DNA from: Rhizobiaceae bacterium
GTDB lineage: Bacteria > Pseudomonadota > Alphaproteobacteria > Rhizobiales > Rhizobiaceae
NCBI GenBank assembly: GCA_023953775.1
Contig: JAMLJD010000009.1
Coordinates: 20,001-84,000 of the forward strand
Reading direction: 5' to 3'
DNA length: 64,000 bases
Positions 7,758 through 17,617 of the stretch are shown here, piece after piece; the stretch's first letter is position 1; each line of letters starts with the position of its first letter. The translations under genes and the position numbers were made by a program. The notes under the pieces were generated by a model that had not been told where the DNA came from, ran no database searches, and saw only the letters and a list, made by a program, of their open reading frames with translations.

Positions 7758-8366
7758 TCAGGCCGGCGTCGCCGCCAGCCCCCTCACCCCCCCGACCAGA
7801 AGCGCGGTCGCCAACCTTGCATAGGCCTGCCGGTCGAGCGGGCCGTCCTCCCGGTGCCACATGTAGAACCAGTTGAGCATGCCGAACAGGCTCATGGTCA
7901 CCGGCTTGAGCAGGACCGTGCCCTCGAAGGCATCGGGATCGACGTCCCGGATCGCGACGGCGAACGTCCTCACCAGCTTGCGCTCCAGCGCCTTGAGTTC
8001 CTCCTGCTCGGCCTCGGGAAGCAGCCTCAGGCCCTCGATCTGCACACGATGCTCGGCATCGGCGTCGCGATAGGCGTCGAGCAGCGCCGCGACAAGCGCC
8101 TCCAGCCGTTCGGCCGGCGCCAGGCGCTCGTCATCGGCCTGATTCACCGCATCAACAAGATCGCTCAAGTGACTCTCGACAATGGCGAAAAGCAGCGCCT
8201 CCTTGGACGCGTAGTAGTGGTAGAGCAACGCCTTCGAGACACCGCATTCGGCCGCGAGCTGGGCCATCGAGGCCCGGTCGTACCCGTCGCGCGCGAACAC
8301 GACGGCCGCCTGGTGCAGCATCGCGTCGCGCTTGTCGTCGTAATCCTTGGCTCGGGTGCGGGCCAC
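7758..8366 (-). CDS. paaR: TetR-family regulator of the phenylacetate genes (PaaR-like)
   Basis: A 202-residue TetR-family repressor. The N-terminal helix-turn-helix is MLHQAAVVFARDGYDRASMAQ then AAECGVSKALLYHYYASKEAL; the C-terminal ligand domain ends in GGVRGLAATPA. A GTG start at 8366 lies 7 bp after the paaK stop, so it is the last gene of paaI-paaK-paaR. In other proteobacteria, TetR proteins encoded with paaK are PaaR repressors released by phenylacetyl-CoA; the name is by synteny. A candidate operator is at 10208-10223. Confidence 0.8.
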   Translation of the reverse strand: MARTRAKDYDDKRDAMLHQAAVVFARDGYDRASMAQLAAECGVSKALLYHYYASKEALLFAIVESHLSDLVDAVNQADDERLAPAERLEALVAALLDAYRDADAEHRVQIEGLRLLPEAEQEELKALERKLVRTFAVAIRDVDPDAFEGTVLLKPVTMSLFGMLNWFYMWHREDGPLDRQAYARLATALLVGGVRGLAATPA

Positions 8367-8373
8367 GCCCTCG

Positions 8374-9684
8374 TTACTCCTTCGGCCGGTTGTCGACGAT
8401 GCGCACGGCCTTGCCCTGGCTGCGGGCGACCTTTTCCGGCTCGGTCACGTTGACGCTGACGGTCACACCGACGATGTCCTTGACCAGAAGCGTCAGATGT
8501 TTCGACGACGCGCTGCGGCTTTCATCGGCCACGTGATCCGGATGCGCTTCCACATGCACGACCATCTCGTCCATGCGGCCCTCGCGCCTGAGTTCGATCT
8601 GGAAATGCGGCGACAGCCCCTGCACCTTCAGGATCTGCTCCTCGATCTGGGTCGGGAACACGTTGACCCCGCGCAGGATCATCATGTCGTCGGAGCGGCC
8701 GGTGATCTTCTCCATCCGCCGCATCGAGCGCGCGGTCCCCGGCAGAAGCCGGGTCAGGTCGCGCGTCCGGTAGCGGATGATCGGAAATGCTTCCTTCGAC
8801 AGCGAGGTGAACACCAGCTCGCCCTTCTCGCCGTCGGGCAGCACCGCGCCCGTCACCGGGTCGATCACTTCGGGGTAGAAATGATCCTCCCAGATATGCA
8901 GCCCGTCCTTGGTCTCGACGCACTCGTTGGCGACCCCCGGCCCCATCACCTCCGACAGGCCGTAAATGTCGACGGCGTGCATGTCGAACGCTTCCTCGAT
9001 CTCGGCCCGCATGGCGTTGGTCCACGGCTCGGCGCCGAAGATGCCGACCTGAAGCGGGCTCTTGCGCGGGTTGAGGCCCTGGGCCCTGTACTCGTCTAGG
9101 ATCGACAGCATGTAGGACGGCGTCACCATGATTGTCGTGGCGCGAAAATCCTCGATCAGCGTGACCTGCCGTGCCGTCATGCCGCCCGACACCGGCACCA
9201 CTGTGCAGCCCAACCGCTCCGCGCCGTAATGGGCGCCGAGGCCGCCGGTGAACAGGCCATAGCCATATGAGATGTGCGCGATGTCACCGGGGCGCGTTCC
9301 CGACGCCCGCATCGACCGCGCCATGCAGTCCGCCCACACGTCGAGGTCGTTCCTGGTGTAGCCGACCACCGTCGGCTTGCCCGTCGTGCCCGACGATGCG
9401 TGGACGCGCAGCACCTTCTCGCGGGGCACCGCGAACATGCCGAACGGGTAGTTGTTCCTGAGGTCACCCTTCACCGTGAAGGGAAACTTCGACAGGTCTG
9501 CGAGGTCCTTCAGGTCGTCGGGATGGACGCCGGCCGTATCGAAGCGCTCGCGATAGTGGGCGACATTGTCGTAGGCATGCCTGAGCGACCATTTCAGCCG
9601 CTTGAGCTGCAGCGCGGCGATCTCGTCGCGCGAGGCGATCTCGATCGGGTCGAGCTCGTCCTTTCGGGGTGTCAGATCCTTCAT
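8374..9684 (-). CDS. paaK: Phenylacetate-CoA ligase
   Basis: A 436-residue AMP-forming ligase that activates phenylacetate to phenylacetyl-CoA, the entry step of the pathway. The P-loop-like motif VHASSGTTGKPTVVGYT, the adenylate motif DIYGLSEVMGPGVA, and RYRTRDL followed by GRSDDMMILRGVNVFP are all present. The C-terminal domain is of the PaaK type. The ATG is preceded by GGAGGAGCACGAG. It lies between paaI and paaR on the minus strand. Confidence 0.96.
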   Translation of the reverse strand: MKDLTPRKDELDPIEIASRDEIAALQLKRLKWSLRHAYDNVAHYRERFDTAGVHPDDLKDLADLSKFPFTVKGDLRNNYPFGMFAVPREKVLRVHASSGTTGKPTVVGYTRNDLDVWADCMARSMRASGTRPGDIAHISYGYGLFTGGLGAHYGAERLGCTVVPVSGGMTARQVTLIEDFRATTIMVTPSYMLSILDEYRAQGLNPRKSPLQVGIFGAEPWTNAMRAEIEEAFDMHAVDIYGLSEVMGPGVANECVETKDGLHIWEDHFYPEVIDPVTGAVLPDGEKGELVFTSLSKEAFPIIRYRTRDLTRLLPGTARSMRRMEKITGRSDDMMILRGVNVFPTQIEEQILKVQGLSPHFQIELRREGRMDEMVVHVEAHPDHVADESRSASSKHLTLLVKDIVGVTVSVNVTEPEKVARSQGKAVRIVDNRPKE

Positions 9685-9718
9685 CTCGTGCTCCTCCCGC
9701 CGGGCAGCAGCCGGCGCA

Positions 9719-10156
9719 TCATGCCTCGTCCTCGAAATGCTTGCCGTCGATCGCCCGCGACGCGCCGCGGAACTCCGCGATCAGCCTGCCGTCCTGGTCG
9801 GTCACGCGCACGTCGTAGATGCCCGAGCGGCCGTAGCGCGCGACTTCCCGGGCGTCGGCCGTCAGCCGGTCGCCGCGCTTTCCCGGCGCGATGAAGGTGA
9901 TCACGTTGTGCTGGGCGACGACGATGCGGTTGTAGGAATTGCAGGCGAACGCGAAGGCCGAATCGGCAAGCGTGAAGATGTAGCCACCGTGGCAGATGTC
10001 ATGACCGTTGGTGTGGTGCTTCTCGACGGTCATCGACATCCGCGCCGTCCCCGGCCCGACATCGTCCAGCGCGGCGCCGAGCCATTTCGAGGCGGCGTCC
10101 TTCGACCACATCGCATCGGCGCTCCTGCGCGCGACCTCCTCCGCTGACAGCGGCAT
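9719..10156 (-). CDS. paaI: PaaI hydroxyphenylacetyl-CoA thioesterase
   Basis: A 145-residue hotdog thioesterase closely matching PaaI. The active-site strand-helix NGHDICHGGYIFTLADSAFAFACN carries the catalytic Asn/Asp residues and HGG turn. The start at 10156 (MPLSAEE) follows GGGAGG; an upstream in-frame ATG is less well placed. Characterised PaaI hydrolyses ring-hydroxylated phenylacetyl-CoA to rescue CoA. It is first in paaI-paaK-paaR, with the likely operator directly upstream. Confidence 0.93.
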   Translation of the reverse strand: MPLSAEEVARRSADAMWSKDAASKWLGAALDDVGPGTARMSMTVEKHHTNGHDICHGGYIFTLADSAFAFACNSYNRIVVAQHNVITFIAPGKRGDRLTADAREVARYGRSGIYDVRVTDQDGRLIAEFRGASRAIDGKHFEDEA

Positions 10157-10207
10157 GGCACATCCTCCCTCGCCCACCGGTCATTCTCGGCACGAACCCT
10201 TGCATAA

Positions 10208-10223
10208 ACCGACCGGACGGTCA
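10208..10223. promoter_or_regulatory. Candidate PaaR (TetR) operator
   Basis: ACCGACCGGACGGTCA is a near-perfect dyad centred on CCGG, between divergent paaI and the P450 gene. It resembles the ACCGACCGGTCGGT type of site I recall for proteobacterial PaaR regulators; that recollection could not be checked. The position suits control of paaI-paaK-paaR and perhaps of the divergent P450/paaZ. Confidence 0.6.
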
Positions 10224-10269
10224 ATAATACTTGCCACCGGCGCCGCAAGCGCCGGACAGGGAGGAGCAG

Positions 10270-11503
10270 ATGCCCGCAAGCATGGCCGCCGAACAGGCCG
10301 ACAGCGACCGCGCGCGCGATTTCGAGATCACCGCGCTTCCCGCCGGCTTTGCCGATGATCCCTATCCGATCTATCGCGCCCTTCTCGAGCACGCGCCGCT
10401 GAAGCGCTTCGCCGACGGCTCCATCATGCTGTCGCGCTACGAGGACCTCGACCGGGTCTATCGCGACACCAAAACCTTCTCGTCCGACAAGAAGGTCGAG
10501 TTCCTGCCGAAGTTCGGCCCCACCCCGCTCTACGAACACCACACGACCAGCCTCGTCTTCAACGATCCGCCGCTTCATACGCGTGTGCGCAAGATCATGA
10601 TGGGCGCGCTGACGCCCCGCGCCATCGCCGCGATGGAGCCGGGACTCATCACGCTGGTCGACGGTCTGCTCGACGGGCTCGCCGCCAGGGGAGATGTCGA
10701 CCTCGTCGAGGATTTCGCCTCCGCCATACCCGTCGAGGTGATCGGCAATCTGTTCGTCATGCCGCATGAGGAGCGCGGGCCCCTGCGCGACTGGTCGCTC
10801 GCCATCCTCGGCGCGCTGGAGCCAGTGCTGACACCGGAGCAGCAGGAGCGCGGCAACCGCGCCGTGACCGACTTCAAGGCCTATCTCGGCGACCTCGCGC
10901 GGCGGCGCAAGGCCACGCCCGGCGATCCGGCGACCGACGTGCTGACCCGCCTGATCAACGGCAATGACGGCGAACTGCTGTCAGAAACCGAACTGCTCCA
11001 GAACTGCATCTTCATCCTCAACGCCGGCCACGAGACGACCACCAACCTGATCGGCAACGCGCTTCACGAGCTGACGCAGTGGCCGGACGAGCGCCGGCGC
11101 CTGACCGCCGACCCGTCCCTGATCGACACCGCCGTCGACGAGTTTCTCCGCTTCCAGTCGCCGAACCAGCTCGGCAACCGCGTCACCGTCGAGCCGTGAA
11201 TTCCACGGCGAGACGGTCGCTCCGGGCACCCGCATCCATCTGTGCATCGGCGCGGCCAACCGCGACCCGCGCCAGTTCGCCGATCCCGACCGGCTCGACC
11301 TGTCGCGCAAGCCGAACCGGCACCTGGCCTTTGCGCAGGGCCCGCATCTGTGCGCCGGCTTCTCGCTGGCGCGCATGGAGGGGCGGATCGCGATTTCCCG
11401 CTTCCTCGCCCGGTTCCCTGACTACCGCCTCGACGGCGAGCCCACCCGCACCGGCCGCGTCCGCTTCCGCGGCTTTTCCCGCCTGCCCGCCCGGGTCGGG
11501 TGA
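10270..11503 (+). pseudogene. Cytochrome P450, frameshifted near residue 310
   Basis: Bacterial soluble P450 of about 410 residues, broken by one frameshift. The first part runs 10270-11199 and contains the I-helix ILNAGHETTTN and the K-helix ExxR (EFLR in VDEFLRFQSP). After VTVEP the frame hits TGA. Dropping one T near 11198 restores FHGETVAPGTRIHLCIGAANRDP and the haem-binding loop FAQGPHLCAG, and the gene closes at 11503. The loop has Ala where most P450s have Gly after the Phe. Because the remainder is intact, a recent indel or a sequencing error is likely. The position between paaI and paaZ suggests an aromatic substrate, but none can be named. Confidence 0.85.
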
Positions 11504-11544
11504 TCGCCGCCTTCAACAACCGCCCGCTTCATGGAGAAATCCCG

Positions 11545-13572
11545 ATGACCGTCTTGTCCCTCAACAGCTACGCTGCAGGAAAGTGGATCGCACCCTCGGG
11601 CAGGACGTCGAAGCTCCGAAGCGCCGTCACCGGCGACGTCATCGCCGAGATCGGTGCCGAGCTCGACTTCGCCGCCATGGCGGACCACGCCCGCAAGGTC
11701 GGCGGTCCCGCGCTGCGCAAGCTCACCTTCCACGAGCGCGCGGCGCGCCTGAAGGCGCTGGCGCAATATCTCAACGAACGGCGCGATCCGCTCTACGAGC
11801 TCTCCTACGAGACCGGCGCGACCAAGCCCGATTCCATGATCGACATTGATGGCGGCATCGGCACGCTGTTCGTCTATGCCTCGAAGGGCCGCCGCGAGCT
11901 TCCCGACGATGTGCTGCTGGTCGACGGCGCTGTGGAGCAGCTGAGCAAGGGCGGCAACTTCCTCGGCCAGCACGTCGCGACATCGCTGCAGGGCGTGGCC
12001 GTTCACATCAACGCCTTCAACTTTCCGGTCTGGGGCATGCTCGAAAAGCTGGCGCCCACCCTGCTCGCCGGCGTTCCGGCGATCGTCAAGCCGGCCTCCG
12101 CGACGGCCTGGCTGGCCGAGGCGGCGTTCCGCATGATCATCGAAAGCGGCATCCTGCCGGATGGCGCGGTCCAGTTCGTCGCCGGCTCGACCGGAGATCT
12201 CCTCGACCGGCTGACCGGCCAGGACGTCGTGTCCTTCACCGGCTCGGCCGCCACGGCCACGATGCTGCGCGCCAATCCGCACATCGCGCGCAACTCGGTG
12301 CGCTTCATAGCCGAGCAGGATTCTCTCAATGCCTCGATCCTCGGCCCGGATGCAGAACCCGGCTCGCCGGAATTCGACGCCTTCGTGCGCGAGGTCCATC
12401 GCGAAATGACGGCCAAGGCGGGGCAGAAATGCACCGCCATCCGCCGCATTCTCGTGCCGGACGGGCATCGAGACGCCCTCATCGAGGCGCTGTCCGACAG
12501 GCTGGCGAAGACCGTCGTGGGCGATCCCCGCGCCGAGACCGTGCGCATGGGCGCGCTGGCCAGCCTCGCGCAGCGCAATGACGTGCTCGACAAGGCCGCG
12601 ATCATCGGGACCGAAGCCCGCCGCGTCTTCGGCGATCCGGACGCCTTCGCGCCCGAAGGCGCGGATCGCGAAACCGGCGCCTTCGTGCCGCCGATGCTGT
12701 TTGCCTGCGACGATCCGGACGGCGCCGTCAAGGTTCACGAGATCGAGGCATTCGGTCCCGTCTCGACCGTCATGGGCTACCGCGACCTCGACCATGCCAT
12801 TGCGATCGCCAATCGCGGCGCCGGCTCGCTGGTCGCCTCGGTGTTCACCCACGATCCGGACGTAGCGCGCCGGGTCGTGCTCGGTGCCGGCGCCTTTCAC
12901 GGCCGGCTCTATTTCGCCAACCGCGACACCGGCAAGGAAGCGACCGGCCACGGCTCGCCGCTGCCCCATCTCGTTCATGGCGGCCCCGGCCGTGCCGGCG
13001 GCGGCGAGGAGATGGGCGGTATCCGCGGCGTGATGCACTACATGCAGCGCACCGCGGTGCAGGCGAGCCCGGACATGCTTGCCGGCATCACCCGCAACTG
13101 GGTTTTGGGCGCGCAGGCGACCGAGAAGACCAGCCACCCCTTCAGGCTTGCGTTCGGCGAACTCGATATCGGCCATACGCTGTGGACCGAGGCCCGCAAG
13201 ATATCACTGGAGGACATTGAGCACTTCGCCGAATTCACCGGCGATACCTTCTACGCCCACATGGACGAGGAGGCCGCCAAGGCGAATCCCTTCTTCCCCG
13301 GACGTGTCGCCCACGGCTACCTCATCCTATCCTTCGCTGCCGGCCTGTTCGTCGATCCCGCTCCGGGGCCGGTGCTCGCCAATTACGGCCTCGACAATCT
13401 GCGCTTCATGAAGCCCGTCTCGCCCGGCGACAGCCTGAAGGTGCGGTTGACGGCCAAGGCCAAGACGCGCCGCAACGAGGAATATGGCGAGGTGCGCTGG
13501 GATGTCGGCGTCTTCAACCAGGACGACGAGCAGGTCGCGAGCTACGAACTGCTCACGATGAACGCGATGTAG
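11545..13572 (+). CDS. paaZ: Bifunctional oxepin-CoA hydrolase / aldehyde dehydrogenase PaaZ
   Basis: A 675-residue ring-opening enzyme of the phenylacetate pathway. An aldehyde dehydrogenase domain (about 1-520) has catalytic Cys296 ([11 protein letters not shown]) and Glu257 ([10 protein letters not shown]). A C-terminal MaoC-like hydratase domain (about 530-675) has the Asp/His dyad region [12 protein letters not shown] to PGRVAHGYL. The hydratase opens oxepin-CoA and the dehydrogenase oxidises the resulting aldehyde. The ATG at 11545 follows ATGGAGAAATCCC. The next step (PaaJ thiolase, PaaG, PaaF, PaaH) is not in the window. Its 3' end overlaps the convergent MFS gene by 20 bp. Confidence 0.95.
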   Translation: MTVLSLNSYAAGKWIAPSGRTSKLRSAVTGDVIAEIGAELDFAAMADHARKVGGPALRKLTFHERAARLKALAQYLNERRDPLYELSYETGATKPDSMIDIDGGIGTLFVYASKGRRELPDDVLLVDGAVEQLSKGGNFLGQHVATSLQGVAVHINAFNFPVWGMLEKLAPTLLAGVPAIVKPASATAWLAEAAFRMIIESGILPDGAVQFVAGSTGDLLDRLTGQDVVSFTGSAATATMLRANPHIARNSVRFIAEQDSLNASILGPDAEPGSPEFDAFVREVHREMTAKAGQKCTAIRRILVPDGHRDALIEALSDRLAKTVVGDPRAETVRMGALASLAQRNDVLDKAAIIGTEARRVFGDPDAFAPEGADRETGAFVPPMLFACDDPDGAVKVHEIEAFGPVSTVMGYRDLDHAIAIANRGAGSLVASVFTHDPDVARRVVLGAGAFHGRLYFANRDTGKEATGHGSPLPHLVHGGPGRAGGGEEMGGIRGVMHYMQRTAVQASPDMLAGITRNWVLGAQATEKTSHPFRLAFGELDIGHTLWTEARKISLEDIEHFAEFTGDTFYAHMDEEAAKANPFFPGRVAHGYLILSFAAGLFVDPAPGPVLANYGLDNLRFMKPVSPGDSLKVRLTAKAKTRRNEEYGEVRWDVGVFNQDDEQVASYELLTMNAM

Positions 13573-14770
13573 GCGTCGAGACCCCCGCGCCCTCGAGGCT
13601 CCGGCTGCGCACGCGCCACACCAGCAAAGCGAGCATTGTCAGCGCGCAGATCGCCAAAAGCGTCCCGGCGAAGACCGGGATGCTGTCGCCCGTGAACACC
13701 ACCAGCGCCGACACCAGCACCGCCGAACCGATCTGGCTGGTAAAGCCGTAGAACGCGGCCGCGAAGCCGGCGATATCGCCATGCGGATCGAGCACCATGG
13801 CCGCCGCGTTGGAATAGAGCACCAGGTAGCTGGTCGCGAACAGTACGAACAGCGCGGTTATGATGTAGGCGTCGATCATACCGGCAACGCTGATCGCGAG
13901 GATAAGGGCGGACGATACGATCAGCACCACATTGCCGACGATCATCGCGTTGACGACGCCGACCGTCTGTATCAGCCGCCGGTTGGCGAATTGCCCGATC
14001 ACGATCCCGAGCCCGTGAAAGGCGAAAAACGCCGCGAAAGCCATGCCCGTGAGCCCGAATGCGCGCTCATAGAGGCGTGGCACGGTGGACAGGATCAGCA
14101 GCATCGACGACATGATGACCGCCGAGAGCAGCAGGAAAAAACGCGACTGCGGATGCCGCATCAGCCGCGCCGCGCGCCGCGCGAACACGCGCGGCTGCGT
14201 TGCATCGGCGGCGCGTTCCTTCAGCGTCTCGGGCAGCCGCGCGAGCGCGAGGAGGAGGAATGCCGCGAACACGGCAAGCGCGAAAAAGACGCCACGCCAG
14301 CCCGACAGCGCGGCCATCGCCGAGCCGACGAGCGGCGCGAAGATCGGCCCCACCGCGAAGATCGCCGTCGCCAGCGCGAGGTTGCGCGCCAGGTCCGCGC
14401 CGGAATGGCGGTCGCGGATAATCGCGCGCGACGACACGATTGCCGAGGCCGCGCCGAGGCCCTGCAGCACCCGGCTGGCGAGCAGCAGGGTGATCGTGGG
14501 CGCGAAGGACGCCCCGAGGCAGCCGATGAGGAACAGCGCGAGGCCGATGCCCAGCGCCGGGCGCCTGCCGAACCTGTCGGAGACCGAGCCCCACACCAAC
14601 TGGCCGACGCCCGCCCCCATCATGTAGAGCGCGATCGTCCATTGGACCTGCTCGAACGGCGATCCGAAATCCGCGACCATGGCCGGAAAGGACGGCAGCG
14701 TGATGTCGACCGAGAACGCCGAGATCGACATCAGCAGGCCGCAATAGATGACGATGGCGCGCTCGCTCAC
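13553..14770 (-). CDS. MFS transporter, Bcr/CflA-like (DHA1 family)
   Basis: A 405-residue transporter with about 12 membrane segments. The motif GSVSDRFGRRPALGIGLALF between helices 2 and 3 is the MFS signature, and the overall pattern matches the Bcr/CflA drug-efflux group. The start is a GTG whose sequence GTGA overlaps the pcaB stop, so it is co-transcribed with pcaHGB. By context it may move protocatechuate or a related aromatic acid, but the family is mainly efflux; substrate and direction are unknown. Confidence 0.85.
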   Translation of the reverse strand: MSERAIVIYCGLLMSISAFSVDITLPSFPAMVADFGSPFEQVQWTIALYMMGAGVGQLVWGSVSDRFGRRPALGIGLALFLIGCLGASFAPTITLLLASRVLQGLGAASAIVSSRAIIRDRHSGADLARNLALATAIFAVGPIFAPLVGSAMAALSGWRGVFFALAVFAAFLLLALARLPETLKERAADATQPRVFARRAARLMRHPQSRFFLLLSAVIMSSMLLILSTVPRLYERAFGLTGMAFAAFFAFHGLGIVIGQFANRRLIQTVGVVNAMIVGNVVLIVSSALILAISVAGMIDAYIITALFVLFATSYLVLYSNAAAMVLDPHGDIAGFAAAFYGFTSQIGSAVLVSALVVFTGDSIPVFAGTLLAICALTMLALLVWRVRSRSLEGAGVSTPTSRSS

Positions 14771-15837
14771 GCGCCGTCGCCCGTCGTCGCGAATGCGACG
14801 TCGCCGACGAGGCCGGCGGCGCGCGACAGCGCCGCCGCGGTCGCCACAGCCATCTGCGGCAGGATCAGCCATTCGAGCGTCCAGGCCGCGCCGGAGCGCT
14901 CGTTCTCGTGCACGAGCGACTGGTGCATGCCCGCAACCAGCGTCGCGTTGAAGCGCGCCAGCGCGACGAGCACCTCCGCGCCGACGGGATTGACCTTGTG
15001 CGGCATCGCCGACGACCCGCCGCCCGAGGCAAGCCGTATCTCGCCGACTTCGTTCTGCGCGGCGAGCGCGATGTCCTGTCCCGTCTTGCCGAGCGATCCC
15101 GAGACCAGCGACAGCCACGACGCGAAGCCTGCAATCCCGTCGCGCTCGCTGTGGCGGGCATGGTGGACCGCGCTGAGGCCGAGTTCGCGGGCAAGCCCCT
15201 CACGCACCGCTTCCGCCTTGTCGCCAAGCTTGTCGAGCGTCCCCGCCGCGCCGCCGAAATGAAGCACCGCGACCCGGTCGCGCTGGGCCGGAAGCTCGCC
15301 GTGCAACCGCGCCAGCGGGTCGCGCCAGCTTGCTATCTTGCGCGCCGCGGGCACGGCGATCGCTGCCTGCATGCGCGTATGCGCCATAACGACGACGGCG
15401 CCGTCGCGCGCCGACAGCGCATCGAGCGCGCCGATCACGGCCCGGAGCCGCCGGTCGAGAATGTCGATAAGTGTCGAAAGCCGCAGCGCGAGGCCCGTGT
15501 CGACCACGTCCTGGCTTGTCGCGCCGAAATGCACATGGCGCTCATGCGGCGCGCCGACCGCCTCGCGCAGTTGCGCGACCAGTTCCGGCACCACGACGCC
15601 GTCCCGCGCCGTCCCGGCCGCCAGCGAGGCCATGTCGGGACGGAACCGGTCGAGCGCGGCGGAAATCGCCTTCGCGGCCTCGTTCGGAATGACGCCCGCC
15701 GCCGCTTCGGCGCGCGCCAGCGCGGCCTCGAAACCCAGCATCGCCCGCAGCTCGGCATCGGCCGAAAACAGCGCTGCGGCCTCCTCGTCGCCGAGGAGGC
15801 CGGACAGAAGCGGATGGTCGAATGGCGAGACGTGCAA
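14767..15837 (-). CDS. pcaB: 3-carboxy-cis,cis-muconate cycloisomerase PcaB
   Basis: A 356-residue fumarase/aspartase-superfamily enzyme. It converts 3-carboxy-cis,cis-muconate to gamma-carboxymuconolactone in the protocatechuate branch of the beta-ketoadipate pathway. The superfamily signature GGSSAMPHKVNPV and the early HFGATSQDVVDTG loop are intact. It starts at TTG (15837) with GAGCAGG before it; no ATG or GTG is available in frame nearby. It lies 8 bp after pcaG. Some PcaB proteins are longer at the C-terminus, but about 350 residues is usual in rhizobia. Confidence 0.94.
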   Translation of the reverse strand: MHVSPFDHPLLSGLLGDEEAAALFSADAELRAMLGFEAALARAEAAAGVIPNEAAKAISAALDRFRPDMASLAAGTARDGVVVPELVAQLREAVGAPHERHVHFGATSQDVVDTGLALRLSTLIDILDRRLRAVIGALDALSARDGAVVVMAHTRMQAAIAVPAARKIASWRDPLARLHGELPAQRDRVAVLHFGGAAGTLDKLGDKAEAVREGLARELGLSAVHHARHSERDGIAGFASWLSLVSGSLGKTGQDIALAAQNEVGEIRLASGGGSSAMPHKVNPVGAEVLVALARFNATLVAGMHQSLVHENERSGAAWTLEWLILPQMAVATAAALSRAAGLVGDVAFATTGDGA

Positions 15838-15845
15838 CGGCCTGC

Positions 15846-16460
15846 TCAGATGTCGAAGAAGATCGTTTCCTTCTCCCCCTGGAGATGGATGTCGAACCTA
15901 TAGGTGTCGCCGTCGCGCGGCGCAATCAGCGTCGGCACGCGCACCTTGTGTTCGATCCGCTGCAGGATCGGGTCCTCCGCATTCGCCTTTTCCTCGTCGC
16001 CGAAATACATCCGCGTGTGGAGGCCGATATTGACGCCGCGTGCTACGACCCAGAACGTGATGTGCGGCGCCATCGGCCGCCCGTCGCGAAACGGCACCCT
16101 GCCCGGCATGATCGTCTCGAAGACGAACTCGCCGCCATCCATGTCGGTTGCGCAGCGGCCCCAGCCGGCAAAGGCCGGATCCGCCGCGCCGCGCGTCTCC
16201 GAGGGGCTGTTGTAGAGGCCGTCGGCATCGGCCTGCCAGATCTCCACCAGCGCGTCGCGCAGCGGCGTGTCGGCGCCGTCGATCACCCGGCCCCTCACCG
16301 TGATGCGCTCGCCCCTGGCCTTCTCGCCGACGAGCCTGGAGCCGAGGTCGGCATCATAGACGCCGCCGATGCCGCAGAAATTCGGCGTCAGGCCGATATG
16401 GACGTAGGGGCCGGCGGTCTGCGACGCGCTTTCCTTCAGCCGGTTGAGCGACTGGACCAT
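15846..16460 (-). CDS. pcaG: Protocatechuate 3,4-dioxygenase alpha subunit PcaG
   Basis: A 204-residue intradiol dioxygenase alpha chain, with TAGPYVHIGLTP at the N-terminus, the VEIWQADADGLYNSP strand and MAPHITFWVVARGVN. With the beta subunit PcaH it cleaves protocatechuate between its hydroxyls. The alpha chain lacks the complete iron-ligand set, as expected. The start (MVQSLNRL) lies 1 bp after the pcaH stop. Confidence 0.95.
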   Translation of the reverse strand: MVQSLNRLKESASQTAGPYVHIGLTPNFCGIGGVYDADLGSRLVGEKARGERITVRGRVIDGADTPLRDALVEIWQADADGLYNSPSETRGAADPAFAGWGRCATDMDGGEFVFETIMPGRVPFRDGRPMAPHITFWVVARGVNIGLHTRMYFGDEEKANAEDPILQRIEHKVRVPTLIAPRDGDTYRFDIHLQGEKETIFFDI

Positions 16461-16461
16461 G

Positions 16462-17220
16462 TCAATTGCCCTCCAGGCGGTTTTCGAACAGCGTCGAGCG
16501 GCGCCCGCGCAGCACGATGTCGAACTTGTAGGCGCGCGCATCCATCGGGATCGTCGCGCCCATGTCGAGCACGGCAGTCAGCCGGCGGACCGCTTCCTCG
16601 TCGGGGATCGTGCGCACGATCGGGCACAGCGGGATCAGCGGGTCGCCCTCGAAATACATCTGCGTGATCAGGCGCTGCGCGAAGCCGTGCCCGAAGATCG
16701 AGAAATGGATATGCGCCGGGCGCCAGTCGTTCGGCCCGTTCGGCCACGGATAGGGTCCGGGCTTGATGGTGCGGAAGGCGTAGTTGCCGTCCTCGTCGGT
16801 GATCGCCCGGCCGCAACCGCCGAAATTCGGGTCGAGCGGCGCGAGGTAGGTCTCCTTCTTGTGCCGGTAGCGTCCGCCCGCATTGGCCTGCCATACCTCG
16901 ACCAGCGCGCCCGATACCCCCTTGCCGCGCTCGTCGAGCACGCGGCCATAGACGATGATGCGCTGGCCGATCGCGCTCTCGCCCGGCTTGGCGAAATTGA
17001 AGATCATGTCGTCGTCGAGCTCGCCGAGCATGTTGTGGCCGAAAACAGGACCGGTGATCTCGCTGATCGTGTTGTCGAGCGACAGCAGCGCCTTTTGCGG
17101 CGAGCGCAGCACGCTGGTCTTGTAGCCGGGCGTGAACGCCGGCGGGTGCCATGTCCTGTCGCGCTGGAAGAACGACCCGTTTCGGGGCCGCGATTCGAGA
17201 TGTCCGCCCTCTCGCTCATG
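16462..17220 (-). CDS. pcaH: Protocatechuate 3,4-dioxygenase beta subunit PcaH, one-base frameshift near its start
   Basis: The iron-binding beta chain of protocatechuate dioxygenase. Family motifs include [21 protein letters not shown], the strand [16 protein letters not shown] (first Tyr ligand), and [12 protein letters not shown] with His ligands. The natural start is the ATG at 17220 (MSERADIS...), overlapping the pcaC stop in the usual way. That frame fails after about 14 codons: restoring one C in the CCC run at 17176-17178 (plus strand) joins GPETG to SFFQRD. Without the repair the body lies in a frame lacking any convincing start until 17295, deep inside pcaC. I treat this as a probable single-base consensus error. 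Confidence 0.88.
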   Translation of the reverse strand, partial: HEREGGHLESRPRNGSFFQRDRTWHPPAFTPGYKTSVLRSPQKALLSLDNTISEITGPVFGHNMLGELDDDMIFNFAKPGESAIGQRIIVYGRVLDERGKGVSGALVEVWQANAGGRYRHKKETYLAPLDPNFGGCGRAITDEDGNYAFRTIKPGPYPWPNGPNDWRPAHIHFSIFGHGFAQRLITQMYFEGDPLIPLCPIVRTIPDEEAVRRLTAVLDMGATIPMDARAYKFDIVLRGRRSTLFENRLEGN

Positions 17221-17617
17221 CCTTGGTCTCCTCCATCTCCGCAAATGTCTGCTTGACGATCTTGATCGCGTGGTTGGCCGCCGGCACCCCGGCATAGATC
17301 GCCACGTGCATCAGCGCTTCGCGGATGTCGTCCTGCGTGGCGCCTGTGTTCGCGGTGGCGCGGACATGCATCGCCACCTCCTCGTCATGGCCGAGTGCCG
17401 CGAGCAGCGCGATGGTGACGATCGAACGCTCGCGTTTCGTCCAGCCTGGACGCGACCACACGTGGCCCCAGGCGGTCTCGGTGATCATGTCCTGGAACGG
17501 CGCGTCGAATGCGGTCTTGTTGGCCTGGGCGCGGTCGACATGCGCATCGCCCAGCACCGAGCGGCGCGTCGCCATGCCCTGCGCATAGCGCTCCGATGGA
17601 ACCCTGGTCTCGGACAT
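17216..17617 (-). CDS. pcaC: 4-carboxymuconolactone decarboxylase PcaC
   Basis: A 133-residue carboxymuconolactone decarboxylase-family enzyme giving beta-ketoadipate enol-lactone. The segment [36 protein letters not shown] is a clear match. The start (MSETRVPS) follows GGGGAGG. It is the first gene of pcaC-pcaH-pcaG-pcaB-MFS and divergent from pcaQ. The enol-lactone hydrolase PcaD, often the first gene in rhizobial pcaDCHGB operons, is absent here. Confidence 0.94.
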   Translation of the reverse strand: MSETRVPSERYAQGMATRRSVLGDAHVDRAQANKTAFDAPFQDMITETAWGHVWSRPGWTKRERSIVTIALLAALGHDEEVAMHVRATANTGATQDDIREALMHVAIYAGVPAANHAIKIVKQTFAEMEETKA

